Source of the DNA: Plotosus lineatus
Lineage: Eukaryota > Chordata > Actinopteri > Siluriformes > Plotosidae
Assembly: GCA_024760905.1 (NCBI GenBank)
Contig: JALRMN010000025.1
Coordinates: 721,001 to 785,000 of the forward strand
DNA: 64,000 nt
Reading direction: 5' to 3'
The notes under the pieces were generated by a model. It was given only the letters and a program-made list of their open reading frames with translations. It searched no databases and had not been told where the DNA came from. The translations under genes were made by a program, and so were the position numbers. Below, piece after piece: positions 42,263-54,172 of the stretch. The stretch's first letter is position 1, and every line of letters begins with the position of its first letter.

Positions 42263-44427
42263 TTGAAGAAAGTCAGTGACTGCAAAGTAGTAGTGGGTGA
42301 GAGTGTTGCCAAACAGCATAGGATGGTGGTGTGCAGGATGACGCTGATGGTGAGAAAGGTGAAAAAGGCAAAGGCAGAGCAGAAGACAAAGTGGTGGAAG
42401 CTGAAAAAGGAAGAGTGTCATGTTGTCTTCAAGGAGGAGTTGAAACAGGCTTTGGGTAGTCAGGAAGTGCTTCCAGATGACTGGACAACCACAGTCAATG
42501 TGATCAGGGAGACCGGTAGGAGAGTACTTGGTGTGTCCTCTGGAAGGAAAATAGATAAGGAAACTTGGTGGTGGAATGAGGAAGTGCAGGAGTGTGTAAA
42601 AAAGAAGACGTTAGCTAAGAAGAAGTGGGACACAGAGAGGACCGAAGAGAGTAAACAGGAGTACAGGGAGACACAACGTAAGGCGAAGGTAGCGGTGTCA
42701 AAGGCCAAACAGAGGGCGTATGATGACTTGTATGATAGGTTGGACAGTAAGGAAGGAAAAAATGATTTATAGAGGTTAGCACAGCGGAGAAATAGAGATG
42801 GGAAAGACATGCAGCAAGTTAGAGTGATAAAGGACAGAGAGGGAAATGTATTGACTGATGACAGAAGTGTGCTGGGAAGATGGAAAGAATACTTTGAAGA
42901 GCTGATGAATGAGTAAAATGAGAGAGAAAAAAGAGCAGAAGGGGTGACTGTTGAGGACCAGGAAGTAGCAAAGATTAGTAAGGGAGAAGTGAGGAGGGCA
43001 TTGAAGAGGATGAAGAGTGGAAAGGCAGTTGGCCCTGATGACATACCAGTTGAGGTATGGAAGTGTCTAGGGGAGGTAGCAGTAGATTTTCTGACAAGAA
43101 TATTCAACAAGGTCTTAGAAAGTGAGCAGATGCCGGAGGAATGGAGGAGAAGTGTGCTTGTGCCCATTTTTAAGAACAAGGGAGATGTGCAGAGTTCTGG
43201 CAACTACAGAGGGATAAAGTTGATGAGCCATACAATGAAGTTATGGGAAAGAATAGTGGAAGCTAGACTAAGGGCAGAGGTCAGCATTTGTGAACAACAG
43301 TTTGGTTTCATGCCAAGAAAGAGCACCACAGATGCAGTGTTTGCTTTGAGGGTGTTAATAGAGAAGGACAGAGAAGGTCAGAGGGAGCTGCATTGTGCCT
43401 TTGTGGATCTGGAGAAAGCATATGACAGGGTGCCGAGAGAAGAACTGTGGTATTGTATGAGGAAGTCTGGAGTGGCAGAGAAGTATGTAGAGTGGTGCAG
43501 GACATGTATGAGAGATGTAAGACAGTGGTGAGGTGTGCTGTCGGTGTGACAGAAGAGTTCAAAGTGGAGGTGGGACTGCATCAGGAATCAGCTCTGAGCA
43601 CCTTCTTGTTTGCTATGGTGATGGACAGGCTGACAGACAAGGTTAGACAAGAATCCCCATGGACTATGATGTTTGCAGATGACATCGTGATCTGTAGTGA
43701 GAGCAGAGAACAAGTGGAGGAAAATCTAGAGAGGTGGAGGTATGCCCTGGAAAGGAGGGGAATGAAGGTTAGTCTCAGTAAGACAGAATACATGTGTGTG
43801 AACGACAAGGACCCAAGAGAAACGGTGAGGTTACAGGGAGCAGAGATAAAGAAGGTGGAGGATTTTAAGTACTTGGGCTCAACAATCCAGAGCAATGGAG
43901 AGTGTGGAAAAGAGGTGAAGAAGCGCGTGCAGGCAGGTTGGAATGGATGGAGAAAAGTGTCCGGTGTGATGTGTGATCGGAGAGTATCGGCAAGAATGAA
44001 GGGAAAAGTGTACAAGACAGTGATGATGCCAGCGATGTTGTATGCTTTAGAGACAGTGGCCCTGGGGAAAAGACAGGAGTCAGAGTTGGAGGTAGCAGAG
44101 ATGAAAATGTTGAGGTTCTCTTTGGGAGTAACGAGGATGGATAGGATCAGAAACGAGTACATCAGAGGGACAGCACATGTTGGATGTTTTGGAGACAAAG
44201 TCAGAGAGGCTAGATTGAGATGGTTTGGACATGTACAGAGGAGGGATTGTGAGTATATTGGTAGTAGGATGCTGAGGTTGGAACTACCAGGCAGAAGGCC
44301 CAGAAGAAGACCAAAGAGAAGATTTATGGATGTGGTAAAGGCGGACATGAAGGTCGTTGGAGTAAGAGTAGAAGATGCAGAGGATAGGGAGAGATGGAGG
44401 CAGATCATTTGCTGTGGCGACCCCTGA
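42263..44427 (+). pseudogene. RTE linker and reverse transcriptase (broken)
   Basis: Breaks: TAG at 42,770, TAA near 42,915, and a one-base deletion near 43,489 between motifs A and B. Otherwise complete: NYRGIKLMSHTMKLWERIV, QQFGFMPRKSTTDAVFALR, CAFVDLEKAYDRVP (motif A), SALSTFLFAMVMDRL (motif B), MMFADDIVICSES (motif C), and the C terminus RWRQIICCGDP at the family stop. Confidence 0.9.
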
Positions 44428-44479
44428 AGGGAACAGCCGAAAGAAAAAGAAGAAGTAGAAGAAATATTAATGCTCCACA

Positions 44480-45840
44480 GCACTTTCCCCATTAACCCTC
44501 CACCACCACCACCACCCTTCTGGGAGACTTCAACTTCTCCTTTGACAAACTCCAGTCCTCTTGCCTTCTCACTCTTCTGAATTTCATTTCCCTACTTTCT
44601 AACAATTACTCTCCCACACACAAAGGAAAGAATCTCCGAGATCTTGTTTTCAGTCCTCCCCAGTCACAGGCATTAATGTCACCCAACTCTCCATCTCTGA
44701 TTACCACTCAGCTTTCTTTTACATCATGTTACCTATTCTTTTTAACACCAGCTTTCAGTTTTCTTACCTCACTCGGCACAACCTCCATCATTTGTTTCTT
44801 CCTGCACCTTATTTAATCTTCCTAAACCAGTATTCTATTCTTCTCTATCTTTCCTTCTCCTTGAATGTGCTACTGACACTTTCCTCTGCTCACTTTCTGC
44901 ATCTATGGATTTCCTCTTTCCCCCACTCTACAAAACTCAAGAAAATGTCTTGCCCTGCTCCTTAACTTTGGGAGGTGCTGCAAAGCAATTACAGACACTT
45001 CAGAAGAGCTAAGAGAAAGTGGATAAAATCTCAACTTTCATGAGAATTGGCCTCCTACCATGCTCTCCTATTGACATTTTCACTTGATGTGACTTCTGCA
45101 TAGACAACCATCCACCAGAGAAAGTTATCCACTATGGCACAAGACCTATATGAACCCCACAAGATCATAATTGAGCTGCTCCTTGGGTCAGATCCTCCCG
45201 GACTGCTAAAGACTTTGCTGACCTTTTTGATGTGAAAACCTTCACTCCCACCCCAACTCATATACTACACAGCATTACACATCCCCTTCCTGACAATTTT
45301 CCAATGTCACAACTGAAAACATCCATCATGTCATCTCATCATGCAATTGAACCACTATATCACTGGATCCAGCCCTTCCGCAGTACCCCAGACCTTCTTC
45401 TCTTTACACCCACTCTAATTAATAAGTCCATGTCATCTGGTCATGTATCAACAGCATTCAAAAGATCCAAGGTTCTACCGATCTTAAAGAAAACTTCTCT
45501 GGATTCATCAGACATCAACAACTACAGACCTCTCTTTCCATTCTAAATTTCTTAGATGTGTTATTATTCCCAAATGGGTTTCTGCCTTTTGCCAAATTAC
45601 ATCCTAAACAGGAATCAACCTGACTTCAAAGTGGCACATTCTAAAAAGACTCCACTTTTGGCTGTCACAGAGAATCTACATGCAAGACCAGCCAAGATGC
45701 CATCAGTCTTCCTCCTGCACAACCTTTCAGCAGCATTTGACATGGTCAACCACAACACTATTGTCCAACCTGAGAAATTTTGGATTTTATGGTTCAGCTT
45801 GGTAATGTCTTGGTTCCTACCTGGGAAGTCTCTCATACCA
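44480..45840 (+). mobile_element. L2-like LINE fragment
   Basis: In shifting frames: LLGDFNF-like sequence (CTTCTGGGAGACTTCAACTT), a linker, then SDINNYRPL, NQPDFKVAHSKKTPLLAVTE and LSAAFDMVNHNTIV, which match RT motifs 1 to A of L2-clade elements (NYRPVS, GFR-HSTETAL, DLSAAFDTVDH). It ends at a GT microsatellite. No intact frame. Confidence 0.7.
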
Positions 45841-45842
45841 AT

Positions 45843-45903
45843 GTGTGTGTGCGTTCGTGTGCGTGTGCGTGCATGTGCGTGCATGTGCGTGTGCGTGCGT
45901 GTG

Positions 45904-45947
<44 letters not shown>

Positions 45948-45953
45948 TGTGTG
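45843..45953. repeat. (GT)n microsatellite
   Basis: GT/GC-GT run of about 110 bp interrupting the L2-like fragment. Confidence 0.95.
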
Positions 45954-46149
45954 CTCACTTTGGATGGTATTTCAGTATCTTTTCATTTTTCATTCACTTT
46001 TTTTTTTTTAAACCTTTTTTTGTGTCTCACACAACACCTCTCTTTTGAGTTTTGACTGACTGTATACAGTAAGGACATGGTTTGAATCAGCTGCTTTGCA
46101 CAGCATCATTGTATATCTCCACCTCAGTGATGGCAGGAAGATTCACCTG

Positions 46150-46258
46150 GGCCAAGGTGGCATACAGAAAAGCTTGTAGGACTTTGCAAGCCAGCCTAAG
46201 AACCATGTAAATTGACTGGTGGGAAGCAATGGCAGAAAAGACACAACCATATGTGTGA
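46150..46258 (+). mobile_element. Zinc-finger LINE fragment, duplicate of 48,690-48,794
   Basis: GGCATACAGAAAAG, CAAGCCAGCCTAAGAACCAT and TGACTGGTGGGAAGCAATGG repeat the LINE linker found at 48,690-48,794. In both places the same LTR starts at the same base after ATGTGTGA / ATGTGTAA. Confidence 0.8.
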
Positions 46259-46688
46259 TGCCAGGAACATTCAGCCAGACTCAAAAATGCAGGAGACAGA
46301 GTATGATGAAAATGGATGAGCTTTATATTATTCACAAAGAAGGCATTAGAGCACGGGGAAATCGTAGTCACTGTTCGAGATGCGGAGAAACACGAAAACC
46401 ATAAACTAAGGGAACAGCAGAGCGGGAACTGGTCAAGCATGGAGCTGAGAACCAGGAGCCAGAGAGATCATGGGGAAAAAGGGTCACGAAGAGAGACAAT
46501 CTTCTAACATCAGGAGGACCGCGCTGCTCATCTTTATAGCCCAGTGACTGCTGAGTGGAATCAGGTGTGTGCTTAGCGCTCCACCCGCATGTCACTGGCA
46601 TGCCCCTTGCAAGCGCCTGCAGTGCATAAAAAGAGAAAGACAGTTAGAGCCACCTAAATCAAAGTCTCTCACAACACAGACCTTAACA
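46259..46688 (-). mobile_element. Gypsy solo LTR
   Basis: TGCCAGGAACATTCAGCC to CACAGACCTTAACA matches the two LTRs of the 48.8-54.2 kb Gypsy element over the whole length, including AATAAA- and TATAAAG-type signals on the minus strand (the AATAAA is changed by a TATATT variant). No internal Gypsy sequence adjoins it on the right. Confidence 0.85.
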
Positions 46689-46699
46689 ACCTCCTATGC

Positions 46700-48794
46700 T
46701 TGATTGCTCACTTTCATTGTTGGGCATTCATCCATCTCCAGTGCACCCTAACCTTCAGTGCTGGACCAACATTCTACTGTTTGTGGACATTATTGGTCTG
46801 AAAGGCTGACATTGCCGGGGGTTGGCTGTCAAGTTGAGCTTTAAATTCTCTAAAAAGTGCTCCCAAAAGGTATGCTTCAATGGAGCCTTTGTCAACTAAA
46901 CCCCAGCTCCCTGGCCTTCATGTCTCATAGTTCGCTCATAGTCCGATGAGATATGTTTCCATTAACAAGTAGAAGTGGCGAAGGCGGGCCTCTGGTGCCT
47001 GAATACCAGTTTTCTCTGGGCAGATGGGGCTCATCAACCCAGGAGAACAGCCTATCTAGGTGAAGAACAACACTGATTCCAAACCTGGGCATGAACAGCT
47101 CATCAGTCTTGGCAGACAATGCATCTAGGAGAAGTAAACTCTGATATAAAACCTACAGGCCTGAGGTCACCACAGTGATCTCAGTCTGCTGAGCTACTGC
47201 GGAACATCCCTGGACCTAAAGAGTGACAATCGGTTGGTGCGGGCTGACTGTCACTTTAAGCAACCAGCACAGGTGGGAAGGGGAGCAGTAAAGTCCTACA
47301 GCAATGGGGGAGGAGTGAAAACAGCAGGTGCAAGATGGCACTGGAAGTTACAGTCTCAAGCCTGCATGTAGGCTGACCTGTTGTAATAGGTTGATTGTCG
47401 AACAAGGCAACTGCATCATCCGGTTTTACACGGGATGACCAAGCTGTCCTTTTTAGGGACAGCACTGCTTGCTTTACATGGAGACAGGTCTAGAAAAGGT
47501 GACTCAAAAATTGCTTGCCTCACCCTACCCAGTTGTTTCACCGCTGCCAATGAGTCATCTCCCTATGTGGTGCTAAACAAAGAAAATATCACATGAAAAT
47601 TGTGTGCTGCAATATAGTACCTTGTTGGATTTGGACGACAATGATCATCCACGAAGACGCTTTGCTCTCATACCTAAAGAACTCTCTAGGCTTGATATTG
47701 ACATTGCAGCCCTCAGTAAGGTTTGCTTTGCTGAGGAAGGATCATTTGTTGAAGATGGTGCAGGCTACACCCTTTTCTGGAGCGGGAGAGGAAAGGAAGT
47801 ACATCGCCAGGCAGGTGTCGGTTTCATGATAAAGAATGTCATTGCCAACAAGCTTCATGCACTACCAATAGGTCATTGTGACCGTATCATATCCCTTCAA
47901 CTACCACCTCAAGGGGGCAAGTTTGTCACTCTTGTCAGTGTCTACATCCCAGTGCTTCATGAGACCGTAACTGTTAAGGAGGTCTTCAATGGTGATCTGC
48001 ACACCGTGACCACATGTATAGACCTCTACGACAAGCTGATCATCCTCAATGACTTCAATGCCAGGGTGGGCAGTGATTCCCAACTGTAGAAAGGAGTCTT
48101 GACAAACACAGACTTGGGAACAACAATGACAATGGGCGCTTGCTCCTGCAGTCTTGCACCCAACACCAGTTAACCATCACTAAAACACTGTTTCAACAGC
48201 AAGATCACTTCCAAACCACATGGCGTCACCCCCACTCAAAGCACTGGCATCTACTGGACTACATCCTAGTTCACCAGCGTGACACCAGAGATACTCTGCA
48301 CACCAGAGTGAGTCATGCCCAGTGTAGACTGTTATACAGATCACAGACTTGTGCGTGCAAAGATTGCATTCACCTTTAAGCCTCCTCCCAAGAAGAAAGG
48401 TCCACAAACCATGAAACTCCAGGTGCACCGACTCCAACAACCAGAGATAGAAGCAGTCTTCCAGGCCAAGCTAGCAGAAAGGCTGCAGCACCCATCGAAC
48501 CCTGACCCAAACACTCAGTGGCAGGTTTTCAAGACTGCAGTCCAAGAAACTGCAGCAGTAACACTCAGCTTCATGGTCAGATCAAAGAGAGACTGGTTCG
48601 ATGAGTCGAACCCGGCCATGCAAGATCTCCTGGACAAGAAACGCTCCTGCTACATCCACGTCTTATCCAAGCATGTTGATGATGCCACCAAGGCGGCATA
48701 CAGAAAAGTGTGTAGCACTTTGCAAGCCAGCCTAAGAACCATGTAAATTGACTGGTGGTAAGCCATGGCAGAAAGGACACAACTGTATGTGTAA
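46700..48794 (+). mobile_element. Zinc-finger LINE, copy 2, 5' part (UTR and endonuclease)
   Basis: A UTR-like stretch (to about 47,600), then the endonuclease: RRRFALIPKELSRLDIDIAA, GAGYTLFWSGRGKEVHRQAG, VTLVSVYIPVLHETVTV, LIILNDFNARVGSD, and after a frameshift KHWHLLDYILVHQRD and CYTDHRLVRAKIAF (terminal Asp-His). The linker continues to MAERTQLYV where a Gypsy LTR interrupts it at 48,795. The LINE resumes at 54,210. Confidence 0.85.
47604..48746 (+). pseudogene. LINE endonuclease and linker (copy 2)
   Basis: Two main frames (47,604-48,089 and 48,315-48,746) joined by a region with a stop and a frameshift. The first holds ALSKVCFAEEGSF, where the usual catalytic Glu of the SE-R motif is Lys, so the enzyme would be inactive even if read whole. 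The second codes the linker TFKPPPKKKGPQTMKLQVHR and RDWFDESNPAMQDLLDKKR. Confidence 0.8.
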
Positions 48795-49247
48795 TGCCAG
48801 GAACATTCAGCCGGACCCAAAATTGCAAGAGACAGAGAAAGATGAAAACGGATGAGCTTTATTGTTCACAAAGAAGGCACTAGAGCATGGGGAAATCATA
48901 GTCACTGTTAGAGATGCGGAGAAACACGAAAACCATAAACTAAGGGAACATCAGAGCGGGAACTGGTCGAGCACGGAGCTGAGAACCAGGAGCCAGAGAG
49001 ATCATGGGGAAATGGGGTCGCAAAGAGGAACAATGTTCTAGCACGGAAACGAGCGTGCTGCTCGTCTTTATAGCCCGGTGATTCCTGAGTGGACTCAGGT
49101 GTGTGCTTAGCGCTCCACCCGAGTTTGACAGCCATGCCCCTTGCCAGTGCCTGCAATGCATGAGAGAGCGAGAGAGAGAGAGAAAGAGAGAGAGAGAGAT
49201 AGTTAGATCCGCCCCAATCAGAGTCTCTCACAACACAGACCATAACA
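48795..49247 (-). repeat. 3' LTR of the Gypsy element
   Basis: TG...CA type ends (TGCCAGG...CATAACA as read on the plus strand). On the minus strand there is a CTATAAAGA box (49,073-49,066) and AATAAA (48,863-48,858). A GA/CT run lies near 49,167-49,199. The purine-rich sequence just inside (GGTTTGGGGGGT-type on the minus strand near 49,265) would be the polypurine tract. Confidence 0.88.
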
Positions 49248-49267
49248 GTACCCCTCCACACACCCCC

Positions 49268-49440
49268 CCAAGGGGGACCAGGCTTGTTCAGTAACCAGGG
49301 ATAGAAGTCTGCCAGCAAGTCAGGATCCAGCAATAGGGACCAAGAGATACAGGAACGTTCCTCAGGCCCATACCCTTCCCAGTCCACCAGGTACTGGAAA
49401 CCGCAACCCTGCCTGTGCACGTTGAGTATATGACTGACCG
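49268..49440 (-). pseudogene. Chromodomain at the Gypsy integrase C terminus
   Basis: Minus strand: [20 protein letters not shown] followed by [18 protein letters not shown]. The YLVDWEGYG core is diagnostic of chromodomains. It is reached after an in-frame stop (GHPA then stop). This places the element in the chromovirus lineage of Ty3/Gypsy. Confidence 0.85.
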
Positions 49441-49490
49441 TCTAAGCCGGATGTCCATCAATCACCCGGGGAGTAGAGGGTAGGGGGTTG

Positions 49491-50460
49491 TTAGGGGTAT
49501 GGCGATGGCTTTCCACCATGGGCTTCACAATGGATACATGGAACATCAGGTGCACCTTGAGCGTGGCTGGGGACTTCAGTCGGGTTCCAGTGGGGTTTAT
49601 GATGCACTCGATGACATACAGCCCAATGTATTTGGGAGCCATCTTCCTGGAGTCGACCTGAAGGGGCCCCGGTGGAGAGCCAAACCTGTTGCCCAAATGT
49701 GTATGCCAGCGCTGGGGTCCTGTGGCGATTGGTGAGATGATTTTGGGCTGCTGACCACTCCAGGGTGGCATGAGCCTCCTTCCAGACCCAGCATGCTCTG
49801 CAGAAGTGTGCCTTGATGGATGGGACCGCTACTTTGATCTCCTGGCTGGGGAATAGGGAAGGCTGGAACCCCTTGATCACCATGAAGGGAGACATCCTAA
49901 CATTCAGGTCTGCAGCGCAGACCAGGGCGTTATGTGAATTATCAATCCATGAGAGCTGCATGGACCAGGAGGCTGGGAGGCAGGAGGCAACAGAGTGTAG
50001 GGAGGATTCCAGGCACTGATTTGTCTGCTTGGCTTGCCCATTACATTGGGGGTGGTAGCCGGAGGGCAGACTGCTAGAAACTCCCAGGGTGTCACGGAAC
50101 GCCTTCCATACTCTGGATGTGAACTGGGGGCCCCAGTCCAAAACAATGTACTGGGGGATTCCATGGAGGTGGAACATGTGTTGGACCAGCAGGCCAGCTG
50201 TTTTCATTTCTGAGGGGAGCTTGGGTAGAGTGGCGAAATGGACCGCCTTAGAGAAGCAATCTACTACCGTCAGGATGACTGTGTTGCTCTCAGACAGAGG
50301 TAACCTAGTGACGAAGTCCACGGCAATGTGCAACCATGGGCAATGAGGTATGGGTAAGGGTTGGAAGAGGCCCATGGGTGCACAATGGGAGGACTTGCTC
50401 CAGCCACAGGTGCCACAAGCTCCAACAAACTCCCTTGTGTCAGCTGTTATGATCGGCCAC
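49491..50460 (-). pseudogene. Gypsy integrase
   Basis: Minus strand: the end of the HHCC finger (CGTCGWSKSSHCAP region near 50,400), then a 294-codon frame with WLHIAVDFVTRLPLSESN (first Asp), YIVLDWGPQFTSRVWKAF (second Asp) and QCNGQAKQTNQCLESSLHS where the catalytic Glu of the usual NGQTE is Lys. The C-terminal part has QVWLSTG and a frame change before the chromodomain. Confidence 0.88.
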
Positions 50461-51191
50461 CAGATTGTCGGAGGAGAAAACAGGTTCGGCAGACTCTAGG
50501 GTGGCAGGCCAATTTGGATGAGTGACCCCACTGGAGCACTGCGGTTCTGGCCGGCGGAGGAACATATAGCTGACAGGGCAACCAGCGGGCTCTGGTTCCC
50601 CCTGCTGGGCACCCTGAACCAGGCATTCCACCTCCCATTGAGCAGCTCCAAGCACACAGGAGGCAGGCAGGATGGTCTCCATGGTGGTGTCTCCTCGGAG
50701 GAAGACTCTACCTGGGGACCATCGTGCCTGACGGGAGTTCAACCTCTTAGCCAGACGGAGGTAGGACAGATTCTTGTGGTCAGTCCAGACAACGAAGGGA
50801 TGTGCCTCCCCTTCCAACAAGTGCCACCACTCTTGGAGTGCAAGGACCACCGCCAGCAGCTCATGGTTCCCCACATCATAGTTTTGTTCTACCAGGGTCA
50901 AACAACTGGAGAAGAATGCGCATGGGTGCAATTTCTGATCTGTCAGGGAGCACTGGGAGAGGACAGCTCCCACCCTTGAGTCCAGGGCATCCACCTCCAC
51001 CATGCACCATGCAAGGGGTCCAGATGGATCAGTATGGGTGCGTTGATGACTTTAGCCTTTAGCCTGTCAAATACCATCTGCACGTTAGGGGACCATTCAA
51101 ACGATGCCTTGAGTGGTGTTAGCTGTGTGAGGGGGGCTACTAGGTAGCTATAGTTCCATATGAATCTTCGGTAGAAGTTAGTGAACCCCAA
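50440..51191 (-). pseudogene. Gypsy RNase H
   Basis: Minus strand: [39 protein letters not shown], then [39 protein letters not shown] and [20 protein letters not shown]. The Asp, Glu and Asp of the catalytic set (VDA, HELLA, TDHKNL) are visible. Two frames overlap near 50,960. Confidence 0.85.
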
Positions 51192-52014
51192 GAACCTCTA
51201 CAGCTGTTTCCACATCTCTGGAGCTGGCCAATCTGCCACTGCCTCACATTCTTCGGGTTTGGTCTTATCTGCCCCTTCTCCATAATGTATCCTAGGAAGG
51301 AGACTGAGGTGACATGAAACTCGCATTTCTCGGCTTTAACGAATAATCTGTTTTCTAGAAGCCTCATTAAAACCATTCTCACATGATGGAGATGCTTGTC
51401 AAGTTCCTTGGAGAAGATCAAGATGTTCGTGTCAACGAAAACTAACCATTTCAACATGTCTCTGAGTACATCATTAACCAAGGCTTGGAAAACTGCTGGG
51501 GCGTTGGTTCGACCGAACGGCATGACCAGATATTCAAAGTGACCCAGAGGTGCGTTAAAAGCCAACTTCCACTCGTCCCCCTCCTGAATCCGGACTAACT
51601 GGTAAGCATTTCTGAAGACCAGTTTAGAGAAAATGGCGTTGGCGTGGAGAGGGTTGAAGGCTGAAGGGGTGAAGGGGTACTTATTTTTCATGGTGATACT
51701 GTTCAGGCTCGTGTAATCAATACAGGGTCTCAGAGTTTTGTTGTTCTCTTCTTCTCCAAAAAAGAAAAACCCAGTGACTACTGGGAATGATGAGGGGGAG
51801 ATAAGACCTGCAGACATAACTCGGTTATGTAAGTCTCCATGGCTTCCTTGTCAGGCTCCGAGAGGTTATAGAGTTGCTGAGAAGGGAGCGCAGAACCTGG
51901 AAGCAATTCAACAGCACAATCGTATTGTTGGTGCAGTGGTAGCGAATGGGCCCAATCCTTACTGAATGCCTCTTTTAAGTTGTGGTATTCTTTCAGAATG
52001 CCAGTCAAATCCAT
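51140..52014 (-). pseudogene. Gypsy reverse transcriptase
   Basis: Minus strand: [88 protein letters not shown] and [19 protein letters not shown]. The first catalytic Asp (normally KLDLRNAY) is Val, and the YxDD box is FVDT, so the enzyme would be inactive. A frame change occurs near 51,800. Confidence 0.88.
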
Positions 52015-52278
52015 ATCCCCCGACTCAACCGGGGTTTGTGAAACTTGGGGGGGGGGGGGTACGGCAGCCAGTAGGCAGTGTTGGAGGCAGTAGTCACTCC
52101 AGCTGCGTATGATGAGTGTGCACCAGTCAATGTGGGGATTATGAGTCTGCAGCTATGGCCACCCCAACACCAGGGGAGTGAAAGGGGCAGAGATGAGAAA
52201 CAGCTCCAAACACTCATGATGATTACTGGACAGACTGAGCTTGACAGGCTTCGTCTTGTGAGTGACGCAAGCGATGAG

Positions 52279-52665
52279 TCAGCCGTCAATGACTACCCCC
52301 TCCTTCGGGGTTTTGAGTTTGTGTACAGGGAGGTTGTGGAGCTCAACCACCCCCGAGTCAACGAAATTGGCGTCGGCGCCTGAGTCGCTGAATACATTAA
52401 CTGACTGAGCCTGTTTTGCAGAGTGCAGTATACCTTGAACCTGCATGTGCTTCCCTGGTGTCTTTGAGGGTTCTTTTGCCACTGCTCCTCTCCTGGCTGT
52501 CAGACCCGGCCGCGCTGGGCACTGGACGAGGTATTGCCCCTTTTCTGCGCAGTACATGCAGAGATGATGAGCCAGCCACCAATGCCTTTCCTCTGACATC
52601 AGCCTGGTGCGGCCGAGCTGCATGGGTTTGTGGGAGTCGTCTTCCGTCGGGGAGGAGAAGTGCAA
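52279..52665 (-). pseudogene. Gypsy zinc knuckle and aspartic protease
   Basis: Minus strand: CMYCAEKGQYLVQCPARP is a CCHC knuckle in which the His is Tyr. Downstream NVFSDSGADANFVDSGVVEL holds the protease active site Asp-Ser-Gly, and VHKLKTPKEGVVIDG follows. The active site triad is kept but the frame ends soon after. Confidence 0.82.
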
Positions 52666-52789
52666 GAAGGTTCGAGGTGAGGCGGCTTTAGGCCTGACGG
52701 GGCGCTTGGGGGTGGAAAGACAGCTGAACTGCTCTTCCTGGGATCTTTCTCTCTCTCTCTCTCTCTCTTAGCCTGTTGTCCAGCCTTGT

Positions 52790-52965
52790 AGCCAAGGGGA
52801 TCAGATCCTCAAGTGTCACTTTTTCATCTCGTGCCGCAAGCTCGTCCTTCAGTCATTCAGCATCTGCAGGGCCCTTCCCCGCACTCCAGGGAAGAGCCCT
52901 ACAGAAGCTGAATGATTGAAGGATGAGCTAGCGGCACAAGATGAAACAGCAACACTTGAGGATCT

Positions 52966-53004
<39 letters not shown>

Positions 53005-53100
53005 CTGTTATCCAGCCTTGTAGCCAAAATCAGATCATCATGTGTCGCTGTTTCATCTTGTGCTGCTAGCTCATCCTTCAGTCATTCAGTCTCTGCAGGA
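52790..53100. repeat. Palindromic triplication inside gag, with (CT)n tracts
   Basis: The stretch ATCAGATCCTCAAGTGTCAC to CTTCAGTCATTCAGC (52,799-52,862) is repeated inverted at about 52,905-52,967 (GCTGAATGATTGAAGG ... GAGGATCTGATC) and again direct at 53,030-53,090. CT runs occur at 52,747-52,769 and 52,968-53,000. Sister Gypsy elements would have only one copy. Confidence 0.85.
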
Positions 53101-53115
53101 GTCTGCAGGAGTCAT

Positions 53116-53682
53116 TCAGCCTCTGCTTCCCCGGAGTGCGGGGTCGTTCCAGCCGCTCCCTATAGCGAGGACCCGGAATACTATCGCATATTCGGACACG
53201 GACTGCCAGCCTTGTTGGATCCACAACAGCTGGCTGCTCACCTCCTCCCCTTTTGCCGGATGATCAAAGACTCTCTTCATCTCCAGCACGAACCAAAAGT
53301 AGTGTGAGCATAACTCCGGGGTATGAGTGGTGACTGTTAGCGTCCAGGACAAGGCTTGATCTGTGAGCAGGCTCATCACAAATGCGGTCTTGGCTTGGTC
53401 AGAGGTGTACGTGAGCGGCTGCTGATTGAAGACCAACGAGCACTGATGGAGGAACTGAGCTCATGTGCCGATTGTACCTGAATACCTTGCTGACGTGGGG
53501 ATGAGTGGCTCTCGGCACATGGTGAACAGGGCTGGCGATGCTGCCAGTACGGAGACTGAAGGGTTGGTGGGCGAGGTCGTGGCGGTGAGTTGGGTAGTTG
53601 GGAGTTGGGAGTTCTGCTGAGCTGAACCATGCTGGTGGTCAATCTCTGGAGGCTTTCCACAATTTGGTGCAGATTGGTTCAT
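53116..53682 (-). pseudogene. Gypsy gag (5' portion, frameshifted)
   Basis: Minus strand: a Pro/Ser/Thr-rich start, then MVFNQQPLTYTSDQAKTAFV, LTDQALSWTLTVTTHTPELC, FVLEMKRVFDHPAKGEEVSS and LAIGSGWNDPALRG. These match the capsid region of sushi-type gag. A frame change lies near 53,440. Gag sequence then runs into a rearranged region (52,790-53,100). Confidence 0.82.
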
Positions 53683-53771
53683 ACTGTCCCAAGAGGTGTC
53701 ACTGGTGGGACAATGCCTGCTGGAGTTGGGCTATCTCTACTGAGTCCATTTTTGGCTAGAAGATTCTGAGA

Positions 53772-54138
53772 TGCCAGCAACATTCAGCCGGACCCAAAAT
53801 TGCAGGAGACAGAGTATGATGAAAACGGATGAGCTTTATTGTTTACAGAGAAGGCACTAGAGCACAGGGAAATCGTAGTCACTGTTAGAGATGCGGAGAA
53901 ACATGAAAACCATAAACTAAGGGAACATCAGAGTAGGAACTGGTCGAGCACGGAGCTGAGAACCAGGAGCCAGAGAGATCACGGGGAAATGGGGTCATAA
54001 AGAGAGACAATGTTCGAGCACCAGGAGGAGGGCTCTGCTCATCTTTATAGCCTGGTGATTGCTGAGTGGACTCAGGTGTATGCGCTCCACCTGCATGTCC
54101 CAGCCACGCCCCTCACCAGTGCTTGCAATGCATATGAG

Positions 54139-54172
<34 letters not shown>

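Larger units (their letters stand above)
41316..44450 (+). mobile_element. Nearly full-length RTE-type LINE
   Basis: From the family start (AATGCAGCCGTGAGG at about 41,317) to the 3' end GCGACCCCTGAAGGG, then GCCGAAAGAAAAAGAAGAAG near 44,450, all domains are present in order. Length about 3.13 kb matches the copy at 9,594. No convincing target duplication was found. Three stops and one deleted base inactivate it. Confidence 0.92.

Noticed and set aside
49491..50375. A domesticated integrase gene, given a 294-codon open frame
   Set aside because: The catalytic Glu is lost, the frame is part of a complete LTR element with both LTRs, and the flanking domains are broken.
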